Assembly: GCF_001625305.1 (NCBI RefSeq)
Contig: NW_017804043.1
Span: 1,250,361-1,314,360, forward strand
Reading direction: 5' to 3'
DNA from: Branchiostoma belcheri
Taxonomy: Eukaryota; Chordata; Leptocardii; Amphioxiformes; Branchiostomatidae
DNA: 64,000 nucleotides
The position numbers and the translations under genes were made by a program. This document shows, one piece after another, positions 38,001 to 44,484 of this stretch. Positions within the stretch are counted from its first letter, which is position 1. Each line of letters begins with the position of its first letter. The notes beneath the pieces are model-generated. The model saw only the letters and a program-made list of their open reading frames with translations, searched no databases and was not told where the DNA came from.

Positions 38001-41000
38001 CTAATTTTTTTTCAGGACTGAAACAGGAAACACACCATTTTTTTCCTAGGCCTTGGGTAGAAACGGGTGACAAAGTAGTTTGTTGAGCATTCACGACGGG
38101 GATAGAGCCATCTCGCTACCACGGCTGTTCATTTTTCTCTCATTAGATTCTGAGTTACAATCAATAAAATATACATCAAAGTACGATATTGTCTGGCGAA
38201 AAAAATGCTAAATGTATTGAAGAACTGATTGGCAAATGAAACAGTTGTTTGCTAGAGTGCGAGCTGGCATTAATTTTGTGACTTTACACCAGTGTTCTAG
38301 CCAGTGTCTATTAGAAATGTCAATGTTGGAAAACTGACTGTACAACGTTTCATCACTCAGGTGTCAGATCATAGAGCTAGAAAAGGTCAATCAGCTCAAA
38401 AACTGTTGTATGTTGCTTGCAGGGTTCCACCCAAAAAAAGTCTAGTGTCTGCAATTTTTTTAGGGTCAAGATTTTTAAAAGTTGCATGACGACACATCTT
38501 TCCAATGTCAATGTTAGAAAACCGATTGTACAAGTTTCATCACTCAAGTGTCAGATCATAGAGCTAGAAAAGGTCGATCAGCTCGAAAACTGTATGCTGC
38601 TTGCAGGGGTCCACCCAAAAAAAGTCTAGTGTCTGCAATTTTTTTTGGGTCAAGATTTTTAAAAGTTGTATGACGACACATCTTTTCAATGTCAATGTTA
38701 GAAAACCGATTGTACAACGTTTCATCACTCAGGTGTCAGATCGTGGAGCTAGAAAAGCTTGAAAAGGCTCTCAAAATTTGCAGGGGTCCACCCAAAAAAA
38801 ACTCTGGTGTCTGTGTAGTCCTTTCTAAGGTCAGTCGGGAAATATGAAACACTTGGTGGGCGGGATATACATACAGGGAGTTTGGCAAATGTAGGACACA
38901 GCCTTGCGTGACTCTATCTGTAACAAATTTAAAGCACTGCCAGGAGACAGTCGGGGGTTAGATTCTAACCTTCTGCTCTTTGAGTCTGGGCGTCATCATC
39001 TGTCATTGATTACTACATACATGTACAGATCCAGGGTTGGAAATGCCATCTGCAAATGCACCAAATTTTGGCACATCTAGCATTGAAATGTCTGTGTTCT
39101 CGTGTGGGTATGCAGATGCAGACGTTAGTACAGGTAAAATTGTAGAGCTGTGCTGGTATTTCTGATATCAACCTGCACCTAACCTGCACTGGTCCATGTG
39201 CTGGGTATTATATGCAGGTTAGTGCAGGTAAGATTGGAGCTGTGCAGGTATTTCTGCAGGTAAAATTGGGGCTAGCTGGGTATTTCTCGTGTCTACCTGT
39301 ACCTAACCTGCACTGGTCCATGTACTGGGCATATACAGTGCAGGTAAAATTGGAGCTGTGCAGGTATTTCTGATGTCTACCTGCACCTAACCTGCACTGG
39401 TCCATGTACTGGGTATATGCAGGTTAGTACAGGTAAGATTGGAGCTGTGCAGGTATTTCTCGTGTCTACCTGTACCTAACCTGCACTGGTCCATGTACTG
39501 GGTATATGCAGGTAAAATTGGGACTGTGCAGGTATTTCTGAATTGTCTACCTGCACCTAACCTACACTGGTCCATGTACTGGGTATATGCAGGTTAGTGC
39601 AGGTAAAATTGGAGCTGTGCGGGTATTTCTGATGTCTACCTGCACATTTTATTTACTGTACCAGTCCATGTGCTTGTTTATATGTAGTAGGTGCATGTGG
39701 ATTTTTATTTGCTGTTAGTGTTACCACCTATGGAATACAAAAAACAATGATTATGGTTCCTAAACAGTTTTTAGTATGATCTATACTCCATATTTCAAAG
39801 TACTGTGCAGGTAAAACTTGTCTGGAATGCAGAAAAATAGGATTTCAAGCCCTGAGATGACACTTTTGTTGTTTGCACGTTTGCAATTGATTTCCTCTAC
39901 CGTGCTACCACAAGGGATTATGGGAAAGAGATCATCCAAAACAATCTCTCCCCCACAATCCTTTGGGAATTAGAATCATTGTGCCATGATGAATACAGTG
40001 TATTTCTCAAGATTACGTCTTGATTCTTGAATAGAATTATGTATGAGCAAGACAAAATACATTATACATTAAATTCCTAGTAGTTCTTTTTCTACACATA
40101 GCTATGAGTTATCTACACATTCTATGTAAATATGTGTGTGTGCATAACATTTACTTATTATTTATTTGTTTATTTGTTAATCACCTTCATTAATTGTTGT
40201 CAACCCTTTTATAAATACAATCTCCTGCAGGCTGAATTTTGATTATTCATGACCATGACATTTTCTTGCTATGAGAGTGATACTAATGATAGCAACATCT
40301 TCCATTGTATACATCTATGAAGATTGGTCCCAAAATAGTAACGTTACATATACATTTTGATATTTTTAGATTACTTGCAGGATATTTACAATTAGCTTTC
40401 AACCAGGTATTGGTTTGAAATAAACATCCCTTTTCAAAATAATAAGACAGAATCTGTGTGTGAAGTAATGAAGAAAATATAGTACGAAATGGCAGTTAAT
40501 GTCAATATCACTTTATCGGACAGATTTTCTCAACAACAATATGTTTTCCTTTTTTCATGTACAAACAAATACCAATAAGGAAACGTCCATACACTAAAAC
40601 AAAAGTTAGGCTACCAGAGATCTAACTCCTTTGACTGTTGCTGCCGTCCTTCTAACTTGACCCTGACTTTTCTAATTCATCAAATTACAAATCTCTGCTT
40701 CCCTTCTGTGACCTTTAAGCCAATGTTATCAGATTATTGGCTCTTATGTCAGAGGTTTCTAGCAAGAGTTCAAGTACACGTCATGGCAAGTTCAGGACCC
40801 TGCAGATGTTTCATACTTGTAATTTGTCTTTGACCTCTGAAACATGAATATTTCAGATAGCAACATATCCATGTCAATGTTTAAGTACTAAAAGAGAAAA
40901 TCTCTAACCCTACTGCTAGCTGACGGTTATCACTTGGTTCAAATGTTTACACTATTATTACAGAGATTATTCACGGATTCCCTTACCTCAGTTGGAGTCT

Positions 41001-43291
41001 TACTTAGCTTCTATATAAGAACTGTTACAATATATACTGTACTTTCAAAGCAGGTTAGGTGCAAGTAGACATCAGAAATACCTGCACTGCTCCATTTTTA
41101 CCTGCAGTCCTGCACTAACCTGCATATACCCAGTACATGGACCAGTGCAGGTAGACATCAGAAATACATGTACACATATACTTGCACTGCTCAAGTTTTA
41201 TCTGCACTAACCTGCATATGGACGAGTGTACAATGTAGGTTAGGTGCAGGTAGACATCAGAAATACCTGCATTGAGTCCAATTTTACCTGCACTAACCTG
41301 CATATACCCAGTACATGGACCAGTGCAGGTTAGGTGCAGGTAGACATCAGAAATACCTCCACAACTCCAATTTTACCTGCATATACCCAGTACATGGACC
41401 AACTGCATCTAAGCTGCACTGGTCCATCCATGTACCTGCATAGAGTCCAATATTACCCGCACTAACCGGCATATGCAGGTACATGTAGGCATACATGTAT
41501 GCGGGTACTGTGTAGTATTTCAAGCCCTGCAACAGTATTCATTATGTTGCACGCTCGTAACAATGTTTCCGCATCGGCGCTTGCCTTCTGCTGGTAATAA
41601 CAAACGAGCTACCTCGCCGGCGATGCGGGTAGCGGGACCATAATGTCGTGATTAACGGACGGACGGGCCGCCGGCGCGACACCACCTTATGCCCGCACCT
41701 CCTCACATTTTACGACTTCTTCCGCCTTGACGACCAAAACCGCCCGACTGCAAGGATAGGGCGCGCCCATTACGCGAAATTGCCTCCATATATTTATGAA
41801 AGTAATCATTACAATCTTGAGATGGAAATATAACTTGTCGAGGCGGCGGAGTTAGCAAAGCACTTAGCCTAGCACGTTTTATCGTACGCGAATCCATTCG
41901 TCACCGTAGAACGACAGTATCTATCCACGAACCGATGCTTGAGAATGAATTGCAGACACTACACACTGGGCTCAAAATTCATTTTTGGGAAAAGGTGAAC
42001 CGGTGCATCCAACCCAAAAAATTGGGTGCACAATAAATTTTTAGGAGAACCATATAAAATAAAGCAAGTAAAACGTCAGCTAAAACTAATTGTATGTTTC
42101 ATCTCTAACTTAGAGTCTTAAGAAAAGTACTACATGTACAATATTACAATGATTTTATTATTAATGTCTGACACTTAGATGTTAAGAATATGCTGTATAC
42201 TACTATACCTTTCACATCTTTACATACCTAAACCTATGAAAATATTTGGGTGCAATAGTGCACCAACAGAAAAAAGATGGGTGCACAGCTCCAAATCTGG
42301 GTGCACTAAGGTGCATCTCACTATATCACTAAGGTGCACATCACTATCCTGCCCTGGCAACAGTACATGTATTTATTATTCAGTGGCAACACGCCACATT
42401 CACCCTTGACTGCCCAGACAATTAAATCGACTTCATTGAAGTAAAAATATCACCGAGAACACTACCCATGTAAAGGAAACCATGAACAACGAATGAAACA
42501 TTAAACGCAGCATATGCTGGAGTACTACTAAATAACTGTTAAATGTATAAAACCTGTTCTTATCGACTGTCTGTTTTACACCTGCGATAAATTTTTCATT
42601 ACGCCGCTTAACAGAATGGGTGTTACGGCAGCGTATAATGTATGTGTGGGGGTTTAGATGTTGCACAGCTTGTCCATTTCACAATCAATTAATCAATCAA
42701 TCAATTACAGAATGTATGACAGGTTGTTAAGGGTTTGATTGACATCTATTAAAGACAAGAACAATCTTTTTTTTCGTTACCTGTTTTGAAATCTGTAAGA
42801 TGATATGATACTATAGGTCTGGGGTAAAACCAGGTGCTACATGGCGTATCAAATTAGATTTTAACAGAATGATTGACAGGTGGCTGAGGATTTGATTGGC
42901 ACCTATTAAAGACAAGAAAGAATCCTTTTCTTCCGTAATACCTCTTTTGAAAATGACTGCATATTACGTACCATGCAAGGGTGTGGGACAACAACAAAAA
43001 AACTACATGTGCTACATAGCCTATCAAATTACATAACTGACAGGTTGCTGAGGATTTGATTGACAACTGTAACAAACGAGAACAAATGTTAGTACAGAAG
43101 TGGTGTGTACAGTACTACTTACCGACACTGAGGATGCTGTTGATGCCTTTCTTGATGGGTCCGGGCCCGGGTTTGCCTTTCTCACATTGCGTGTCGCATT
43201 CGGAGTAGTACAGTATCAGCATCACATCCAACATAAACCAAACCATGGACGTCGCCACGATAACTTTACAGTACGCTAACCTTCGAGCCAT
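8075..43291 (-). CDS. GALNT1: Polypeptide N-acetylgalactosaminyltransferase, GALNT1/13 type, complete 11-exon gene
   Basis: This enzyme starts mucin-type O-glycosylation in the Golgi by moving GalNAc from UDP-GalNAc to Ser/Thr. Coding exons in transcript order are 43123-43291, 28825-28990, 27064-27230, 23348-23567, 22499-22669, 21843-21960, 21037-21217, 19051-19190, 17390-17488, 8644-8778 and 8075-8230. All have GT donors and AG acceptors, and the summed length of 1722 bp gives 573 residues with no frame break; human GALNT1 is 559. The type II membrane anchor is at about residues 8-28, after MARRLAYCK. The GT-A catalytic domain includes FLDAH (about 218-222), the DXH metal site, [15 protein letters not shown] (about 325-333) and [14 protein letters not shown], whose second His (about 355) is the third metal ligand. 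A ricin-type lectin domain fills about 445-570 with three CLD-type repeats (QCVDN, LCLDV, QCLDK). It is probably the single amphioxus counterpart of GALNT1 and GALNT13; the exact paralog is inference. Confidence 0.95.
8340..8525 (-). mobile_element. tRNA-derived SINE in GALNT intron 10
   Basis: The minus strand reads GGGTCGTGTGGTGTAGCGGT (A-box region), then GGGTTCAAACC (B box) and a CTTGTGTCCTTGGGAAAG body. Same family as 17545 and 61680. Confidence 0.7.
8850..9217 (+). mobile_element. AGCAC-GGCAG family MITE with a truncated partner
   Basis: A 5'-like fragment (about 8850-8890) precedes a full-length copy at 8973-9217 with ends AGCACATCGGCAGAACGTAC and TTTTGCCGACGTGCT. No clear flanking target duplication is seen for this copy, unlike the pair at 26 kb. 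Confidence 0.65.
8893..8965 (-). repeat. Duplicated acceptor edge of GALNT exon 10
   Basis: This repeats 8763-8838: GTATAGGAGAACACCTG, the TAGCACCACATT block and ATTCAGCACTTTAGAC. It includes the 3' splice site and the first exon bases. Confidence 0.75.
9218..11394. other. GALNT intron 10, mostly unique AT-rich sequence
   Basis: No coding exon or RNA gene is recognised. The only clear structure is the small inverted-repeat element at 10241-10342. Confidence 0.5.
10241..10342. mobile_element. 102-bp foldback MITE (TAGCCTGGGTA ends)
   Basis: The arms TAGCCTGGGTAGCATCCACA and its imperfect complement ending GGTACCCAGGCTA flank an A/T-rich loop. Flanks AGGAAATGTT and AGGAAATTTT are a probable 10-bp target duplication with one mismatch. 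Confidence 0.75.
11395..13250. other. GC-richer block inside GALNT intron 10
   Basis: Base composition shifts to GC- and CpG-rich relative to the flanks. It contains a CCGTAGCCAGGATTTTG motif followed by a G run (about 11690), which looks like a transposon end, and the helicase fragment at 12618-12860. The plus-strand frame at 12025-12468 matches nothing I know. It may be an inserted composite element or a decayed retained gene start. Confidence 0.4.
12618..12860 (-). pseudogene. RecQ-like DNA helicase fragment
   Basis: The minus frame reads [13 protein letters not shown], then [14 protein letters not shown]. This resembles the start of a RecQ-type helicase core, where the family has LRPxQxxAI and the Walker A motif PTGYGKS. 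Here Gly is replaced by Glu (GYEKT). An upstream TAG closes the frame just before [12 protein letters not shown], and an ATG-led frame (MAGTSP) lies one register away, suggesting a frameshift. Only about 80 residues remain and no helicase domain follows. Family call is by motif recall only. Confidence 0.5.
13443..13768 (-). mobile_element. GGGCTCGAAAT-end MITE rich in GTGCACC motifs
   Basis: Ends are AGGGCTCGAAAT and ATTTGGAGCCCT. The interior has GTGCACCTTAGTGCACTCAA, CAAATTTGGAGCTGTGCACC and GGTGCACCAGTGCACCC. The same interior in the opposite orientation recurs at 15600, 31465 and 41965. Confidence 0.7.
13769..15595. other. GALNT intron 10, no gene seen
   Basis: AT-rich sequence. GGGGTTTTCTG and CATTTGTGTCAG blocks near 14490-14540 repeat near 14920-14965, a decayed local duplication. 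A GGGCTCTTGCCAGCACC end (about 14565) resembles 19697 and may be a transposon edge. Confidence 0.45.
15600..15950 (+). mobile_element. GGGCTCGAAAT-end MITE rich in GTGCACC motifs
   Basis: It begins CAGGGCTCGAAATTCATTTT and has GGTGCACTGGTGCACCCAA on the left and GGTGCACCAGTGCACCCAC, AAATTGGGTGCACAGCTCC on the right. The right terminus is not clean. Confidence 0.65.
16275..16394 (+). repeat. SINE/LINE tail with expanded (GTGA)n microsatellite
   Basis: CTAACCCTCGGAAGACGGGG, AACAACAGACGATAAACCGG, then about 75 bp of GTGA units with a few GTGT interruptions. Confidence 0.8.
17135..17300. mobile_element. MITE copy, TGTTTACCTTCGCA family
   Basis: CTAAATCTCTCCTGCTGC, TTGCAACATGATGTAACCC, CAGTTACCATGGTGACAGAC and a terminal TGTTTACCTTCGCAG. 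This family is clustered at 45-55 kb. Confidence 0.65.
17327..17388. repeat. 16-bp minisatellite abutting the donor of GALNT exon 9
   Basis: Units of GACAGGTAACCATGAC repeat about four times directly beside the donor at 17388-17389. On the minus strand they give repeated GTTACCTGTCGTCATG. Confidence 0.8.
17545..17740 (-). mobile_element. tRNA-derived SINE upstream of GALNT exon 9
   Basis: The minus strand reads a tRNA-like head with GGTTCTGAGCC-type text in complement and a B-box-like GGGTTTGAATCC, then the GAAAGTCATG and TAGGGACGTCCC body shared with 61680-62066. Confidence 0.65.
18003..18363. mobile_element. 361-bp terminal-inverted-repeat MITE, copy 1
   Basis: Terminal repeats are GGCCACACCAATTTAATTTG with TTGGTTCTCGGATTCG, and their complement at the right end. 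Flanks TAA and TAT are close to a 3-bp target duplication. The non-autonomous interior has no frame. Confidence 0.85.
19225..19575 (+). repeat. Dispersed intronic repeat, copy 1
   Basis: It begins CAAGACTGGCAATGAAAACA and contains GCCATGGCGACGGTGGTTG and CATTCCTAGAATTCTTGC. It matches 27422-27780 closely except for an insertion there. It starts 35 bp from the edge of GALNT exon 8. No family is recognised. Confidence 0.75.
19903..20262. mobile_element. 360-bp terminal-inverted-repeat MITE, copy 2
   Basis: Same terminal repeats and interior as 18003-18363. Flanking TGA on both sides is a 3-bp duplication of PIF/Harbinger type. Confidence 0.85.
20885..21010 (+). mobile_element. SINE/LINE 3' tail ending in GTGA repeats
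   Basis: CCCACAGGATAGAGGCAAGT, GGGCTGCCATCAAGCCTCAG and ACAGACGATAAACCGGACAG, just downstream of GALNT exon 7. Confidence 0.65.
21310..21377 (-). repeat. Duplicated acceptor edge of GALNT exon 7
   Basis: This repeats 21181-21246, including the first 37 exon bases (GATATGGCAGTGTGGTGGGA on the minus strand) and the acceptor. The neighbouring stretch 21247-21305 is itself repeated at about 21598-21655. Confidence 0.85.
22150..22390 (-). mobile_element. tRNA-derived SINE in GALNT intron 5
   Basis: The minus strand reads GGTGGCGTCAGTGACGGCAT, a B-box-like GCGGGTTCGATAC and a GTGCCCTTGGGAAAGGC body. It ends in the CACACTACGGATTTGG segment also seen near 1700. Confidence 0.65.
22774..22861 (-). 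repeat. Duplicated 5' part of GALNT exon 5 with its acceptor
   Basis: An 88-bp copy of 22595-22682, 179 bp away, differing at about one position. It carries the acceptor and 75 exon bases; the frame stays open ([16 protein letters not shown]). No donor follows. Confidence 0.9.
23602..23890. mobile_element. TGTTTACCTTCGCA-family MITE with a nested MITE
   Basis: GGTAACATTTGCAAAGC starts the outer element. At 23637-23703 a CAGTTACTCAAGC-family element is inserted and flanked on both sides by GCATAATG, after which the outer element resumes (ATAATGTTTACCTTCGCA). Confidence 0.75.
24638..24744 (+). repeat. 13-bp GC-rich minisatellite (GGGCGGGCAGTTT)n
   Basis: About eight perfect units run directly into the assembly gap, so array length is unknown. 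Confidence 0.95.
24745..25610. other. Assembly gap (866 N)
   Basis: Unknown bases in GALNT intron 3. All GALNT exons are accounted for, so no coding exon is required here. Confidence 0.99.
25611..25644 (+). repeat. AGGC/AGGT microsatellite at gap edge
   Basis: Repeated AGGC followed by AGGT units, a different repeat from the left side of the gap. Confidence 0.9.
25993..26257. mobile_element. 265-bp MITE with 9-bp target duplication, copy 1
   Basis: Ends are AGCACATTGGCAGAAC and GTTCTGCCGACGTGCT. TCCAGTAGT flanks it at 25984-25992 and 26258-26266. A 9-bp duplication fits Mutator-like elements. Confidence 0.88.
26272..26531. mobile_element. 260-bp MITE with 9-bp target duplication, copy 2
   Basis: Ends are AGCACGTTGGCAGAAC and GTTCTGCCGACGTGCT. 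TAGTATAAG flanks it at 26263-26271 and 26532-26540. Its left duplication overlaps the right duplication of copy 1. Confidence 0.88.
26541..27020. other. GALNT intron 3, no feature recognised
   Basis: Unique AT-rich sequence. The CAAAGGAAAGC and ATGACAATGCATCCA blocks near 26885-26980 resemble 29600-29700, a weak dispersed repeat. Confidence 0.45.
27354..27418 (-). repeat. Duplicated 5' part of GALNT exon 3 with its acceptor
   Basis: A copy of 27178-27238. On the minus strand TTGCAG precedes GTGTAAAAGTAAGACG and the frame reads [18 protein letters not shown]; original Arg is Cys. Confidence 0.88.
27422..27780 (+). repeat. Dispersed intronic repeat, copy 2
   Basis: Counterpart of 19225-19575, starting next to the duplicated exon 3 edge. 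It has an extra segment at about 27530-27610. Confidence 0.75.
27821..28180 (+). repeat. 140-bp tandem repeat, about 2.6 copies
   Basis: GCCTTTCATGTGAGTTGGCT recurs at 27821, 27961 and 28101, with the ACATCCACATATTTAACACT block between. Units are nearly identical. Confidence 0.92.
28190..28450 (+). repeat. Degenerate short tandem repeat (TGTCCCTGGTACTGAAAA)
   Basis: Repeated TTGTATCTGTCCCTGGTACT-like units, also present once near 27325-27350. It continues into a fragment of the GTGCACC MITE (28455-28540). Confidence 0.65.
28591..28701 (-). repeat. Duplicated donor edge of GALNT exon 2
   Basis: It repeats 28789-28881, including AAGGTATGGTGTAAAATAT, the donor GTGAGG and about 55 exon bases (minus strand ends GTCAGGATGGAAGG). 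The copy lies downstream of the exon, so here the donor side was copied. Confidence 0.85.
28991..30072. other. GALNT intron 1, 3' end, sparse repeats
   Basis: No exon. A partial CAGTTACTCAAGCAACTGG MITE is at 29828-29865. A G-rich GTGTGCATGTACGTGTGC segment lies near 29425. Confidence 0.45.
30073..30790. repeat. Four tandem copies of a 180-bp intronic block
   Basis: GACAGATGAGAAAGACTT-like starts occur at 30073, 30253, 30439 and 30618. Each unit holds GACGCTGCTGCCAT, TAATAAACGTGCTAC, AACCAGTCTAATTTCCGCTA and GGGAAAAATGCACAACTAGA. These cores are nearly unchanged while linkers vary. Confidence 0.9.
31008..31110 (+). mobile_element. CAGTTACTCAAG-family MITE fragment
   Basis: TGAAGGTTAGACATCTAGG, AACAGTTACTCAAGAAACTG and TTTCAGGTAGCATCCACTACC. 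Confidence 0.65.
31390..31885 (+). repeat. GTGCACC MITE bracketed by a 55-bp direct repeat
   Basis: TTTTGGGAGTGAAAATTGAT with AGAAAAGCCACACCAAC occurs at about 31390-31446 and again at 31829-31880. Between lies a GGGCTCGAAATTC...ATTTCAAGCCCT element (31465-31828). Confidence 0.75.
32060..32330 (+). repeat. Fragment of GCAGGT minisatellite and SINE tail
   Basis: GCAGGTAAAATTGGTGCTGTG and CTGGTCTATGTGCTGGGTAC match the 39 kb array. It ends ACGCTAAACCAGATAGTGAGTGAGTG-like tail sequence. Confidence 0.6.
32331..33215. other. GALNT intron 1, no gene seen
   Basis: AT-rich. The 129-residue open frame at 32311-32700 resembles no known family. A right-end fragment of a GTGCACC element is near 32950. 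Confidence 0.4.
33222..33420 (+). repeat. Tandem repeat with GTATAGCCGGTATAACCGCT units
   Basis: About four units of roughly 56 bp: CTTCTGTATCTGTATAGCCG, GTATAACCGCTCTTCGGCGT, AACACACCAG. A single unit sits at 57760-57810. The CGTAACACACCAG end equals the end of the SINE bodies at 850 and 61700. Confidence 0.9.
33436..34162. mobile_element. 727-bp PIF/Harbinger-like non-autonomous element
   Basis: Terminal repeats ACCCTGTTCATACCAGAC and a subterminal AACCGGTTTTTCAAAAACC extend over about 55 bp in inverted orientation. TAA flanks both ends (33433-33435, 34163-34165). The interior (33665-34045) is a distinct GC-richer segment without AACCGG motifs and no recognisable transposase. Confidence 0.85.
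34166..35515. other. GALNT intron 1, unique sequence
   Basis: No exon or known repeat. 34970-35340 has more even base composition than its flanks and could be conserved non-coding sequence; that needs comparison to judge. Confidence 0.4.
35520..36595. repeat. Three tandem copies of a 370-390 bp block
   Basis: TTTACTGAAGATAAATATTG-like starts at 35522, 35890 and 36278. Each unit has TCTCGGCCAATGAACATGA, CAACCAGACAGTGTCCGCAA and CAGGCAAATCC near its end. Confidence 0.9.
36596..37080. other. GALNT intron 1, unique non-repetitive segment
   Basis: Even composition, no homopolymer runs and no MITE. The 91-residue frame at 36791-37066 has no recognisable similarity. Confidence 0.35.
37100..37205 (+). 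mobile_element. CAGTTACTCAAG-family MITE
   Basis: GGTGAAGGTTAGACATCCAG, AACAGTTACTCAAGCAACTG and AGGTAGCATCTACTACC. Confidence 0.7.
37210..37400 (-). mobile_element. tRNA-derived SINE, second family
   Basis: The minus strand reads GGTGCAATGGCTAAGTGGGA, AGAGTGCTCGCCTTGCATTC and GTGGGTTCGATCCCCAG, a complete tRNA-like A box, anticodon-arm region and B box. The body follows to about 37210. Confidence 0.75.
37775..38830. repeat. 187-bp tandem repeat (three copies) with an inverted partner
   Basis: AATGTCAATGTTGGAAAAC-like starts at 38313, 38503 and 38690, with TTTCATCACTCAGGTGTCAG and GGTCCACCCAAAAAAAGTC. The inverted copy is at 37785-37880. The GACAAAGCAGTTTGT segment near 37615 recurs near 38070. 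Confidence 0.85.
39033..39857 (+). repeat. GCAGGT minisatellite inside a terminal-repeat element
   Basis: Units of about 90 bp (GCAGGTTAGTGCAGGTAAAA, GAGCTGTGCAGGTATTTCTG, CCTGCACTGGTCCATGTACT) repeat about five times. Outer ends CAGGGTTGGAAAT and ATTTCAAGCCCTG resemble the GGGCTCGAAAT MITEs, so the array seems to have grown inside one. Confidence 0.82.
39858..41040. other. GALNT intron 1, AT-rich, no feature
   Basis: No exon or clear repeat. ATTTATTTGTTTATTTG near 40160 is low complexity. Confidence 0.45.
41050..41535 (-). repeat. GCAGGT minisatellite, opposite orientation
   Basis: AGGTGCAGGTAGACATCAGA and AACCTGCATATACCCAGTAC units repeat four or more times. It ends GTATTTCAAGCCCTGC, the same terminal motif as at 39850. 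Confidence 0.82.
41540..41960. promoter_or_regulatory. CpG-rich unique segment in GALNT intron 1
   Basis: Many CG dinucleotides (GCCGCCGGCGCGACACC, ATAGGGCGCGCCCATTACGCG) within an AT-rich, repeat-filled intron. It adjoins CCATATATTTATGAAAGTAA and TCATTACAATC, which look like transcription-factor-site text. About 1.2 kb downstream of exon 1. Enhancer or alternative promoter is inference. Confidence 0.35.
41965..42360 (+). mobile_element. GTGCACC MITE copy
   Basis: GGGCTCAAAATTCATTTTTG, AATTGGGTGCACA, then GGGTGCACAGCTCCAAATC and AGGTGCACATC, ending near CTGCCCTGG. Confidence 0.65.
42716..43090. repeat. Three degenerate tandem copies beside GALNT exon 1
   Basis: GACAGGTTGTTAAGGGTTTG, GACAGGTGGCTGAGGATTTG and GACAGGTTGCTGAGGATTTG begin successive units of about 160-175 bp; AAAGACAAGAA and GTGCTACAT recur in each. 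Confidence 0.8.
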
Positions 43292-44100
43292 GTTTAGGTT
43301 TTCTCTTGAAGAATATTGAGATACCCTAAAGAGGATGTAGACTTGAAGTTTGTGGGAGTAGAGCCACCCGTTTTGAGCCGGAAATTGTGGTGAAAGTTTG
43401 CGGTGTGAGAGCTCGCGTGCTCCCGTCTAGAAAGGAGGGCGTACTCGGTACAGCAACGTTCGCTCTCTCCCGACACACTCACTCAAGACTGCGTCTCCTG
43501 CGTATGGTTTTCCTCAGCGACTAGGGACGGCTTGACGACTCCCAGGCCTCCTCAAAACGCCCGCACACTCCGCAATTTCGGTCTCGTAAAAAATGAGGGA
43601 TTTCTCAAATCCGGAAGAGAAAATTTTCGACGGCGGCCTACCGGATTGTGTGTTTTGCTAGGATCGAGCCCACACGTCGCTTTGGCAAAGACAGAATAAT
43701 CCCCCAGCTTGTAACGCAAGCGTGGGTCACCTTCGTTGAGAGTTGGGGCACGTCTTGCAGAGTATTAAGAGCTTCTTTTCAACAAAGCATCCCCCTCAAA
43801 ACAACTCCGCAAACTTAACTTAAAGACGAACGCCCATGCACTTACGAAGTTGCGGTAGCTAGCACACCTCTCTCCTTTCCCCGTTGCTTTCGGTCCGAAA
43901 GAACGTCCCACAACTCGCCCGCGGTATGCTTATACGGCGGGGGAGTCTATAGCCACGAGTCCTCTCTCCTTCTGGCTAAGTTCTTCGCATGTTGTCTGAG
44001 TTTAGGAGGGTTTTCTAGGCCCAGCAGAGGAGATTATTTCAGCTTACGTGGCCGGCGGGTGAACTCCACCAACTTGCAGACAGGAAACAAGATGGCGGAA
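43292..44100 (-). promoter_or_regulatory. CpG-rich 5' UTR/promoter region of the GALNT gene
   Basis: The stretch upstream of the GALNT start codon is much richer in CG dinucleotides than the surrounding introns and contains no repeat I recognise. An ACAAGATGGCGG motif at 44087-44098 matches the YY1 consensus core. The transcription start itself cannot be read. The region ends just before the CA microsatellite at 44270. Confidence 0.5.
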
Positions 44101-44269
44101 ATACTCATTAGCATATATCCCAGCATGCTCGGTTGCACTTCAAAAGGATTTCCCGCGAAACTTCCACGTGGGTTCTTCAAGGTGTCAAATTTTACGGCCA
44201 AAAATGTGTCTGATATGGACATTTACTGCAATTTAAGCACATTGTCGTCATTATTGCATACAGATGCAG

Positions 44270-44406
44270 ACACACACACACGCACAGACACAAACACACA
44301 CAGACAAAGACAGACAGTCAAAGACAAACAGGAACGCACACACACACACACACACACACACGCACGCACACACACACACGCACGCACACACACACATACA
44401 TACACA

Positions 44407-44479
<73 letters not shown>

Positions 44480-44484
44480 ACACA
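44270..44484. repeat. (CA)n microsatellite
   Basis: About 215 bp of CA with a few CG and TA interruptions, just beyond the GALNT promoter region. Confidence 0.97.
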
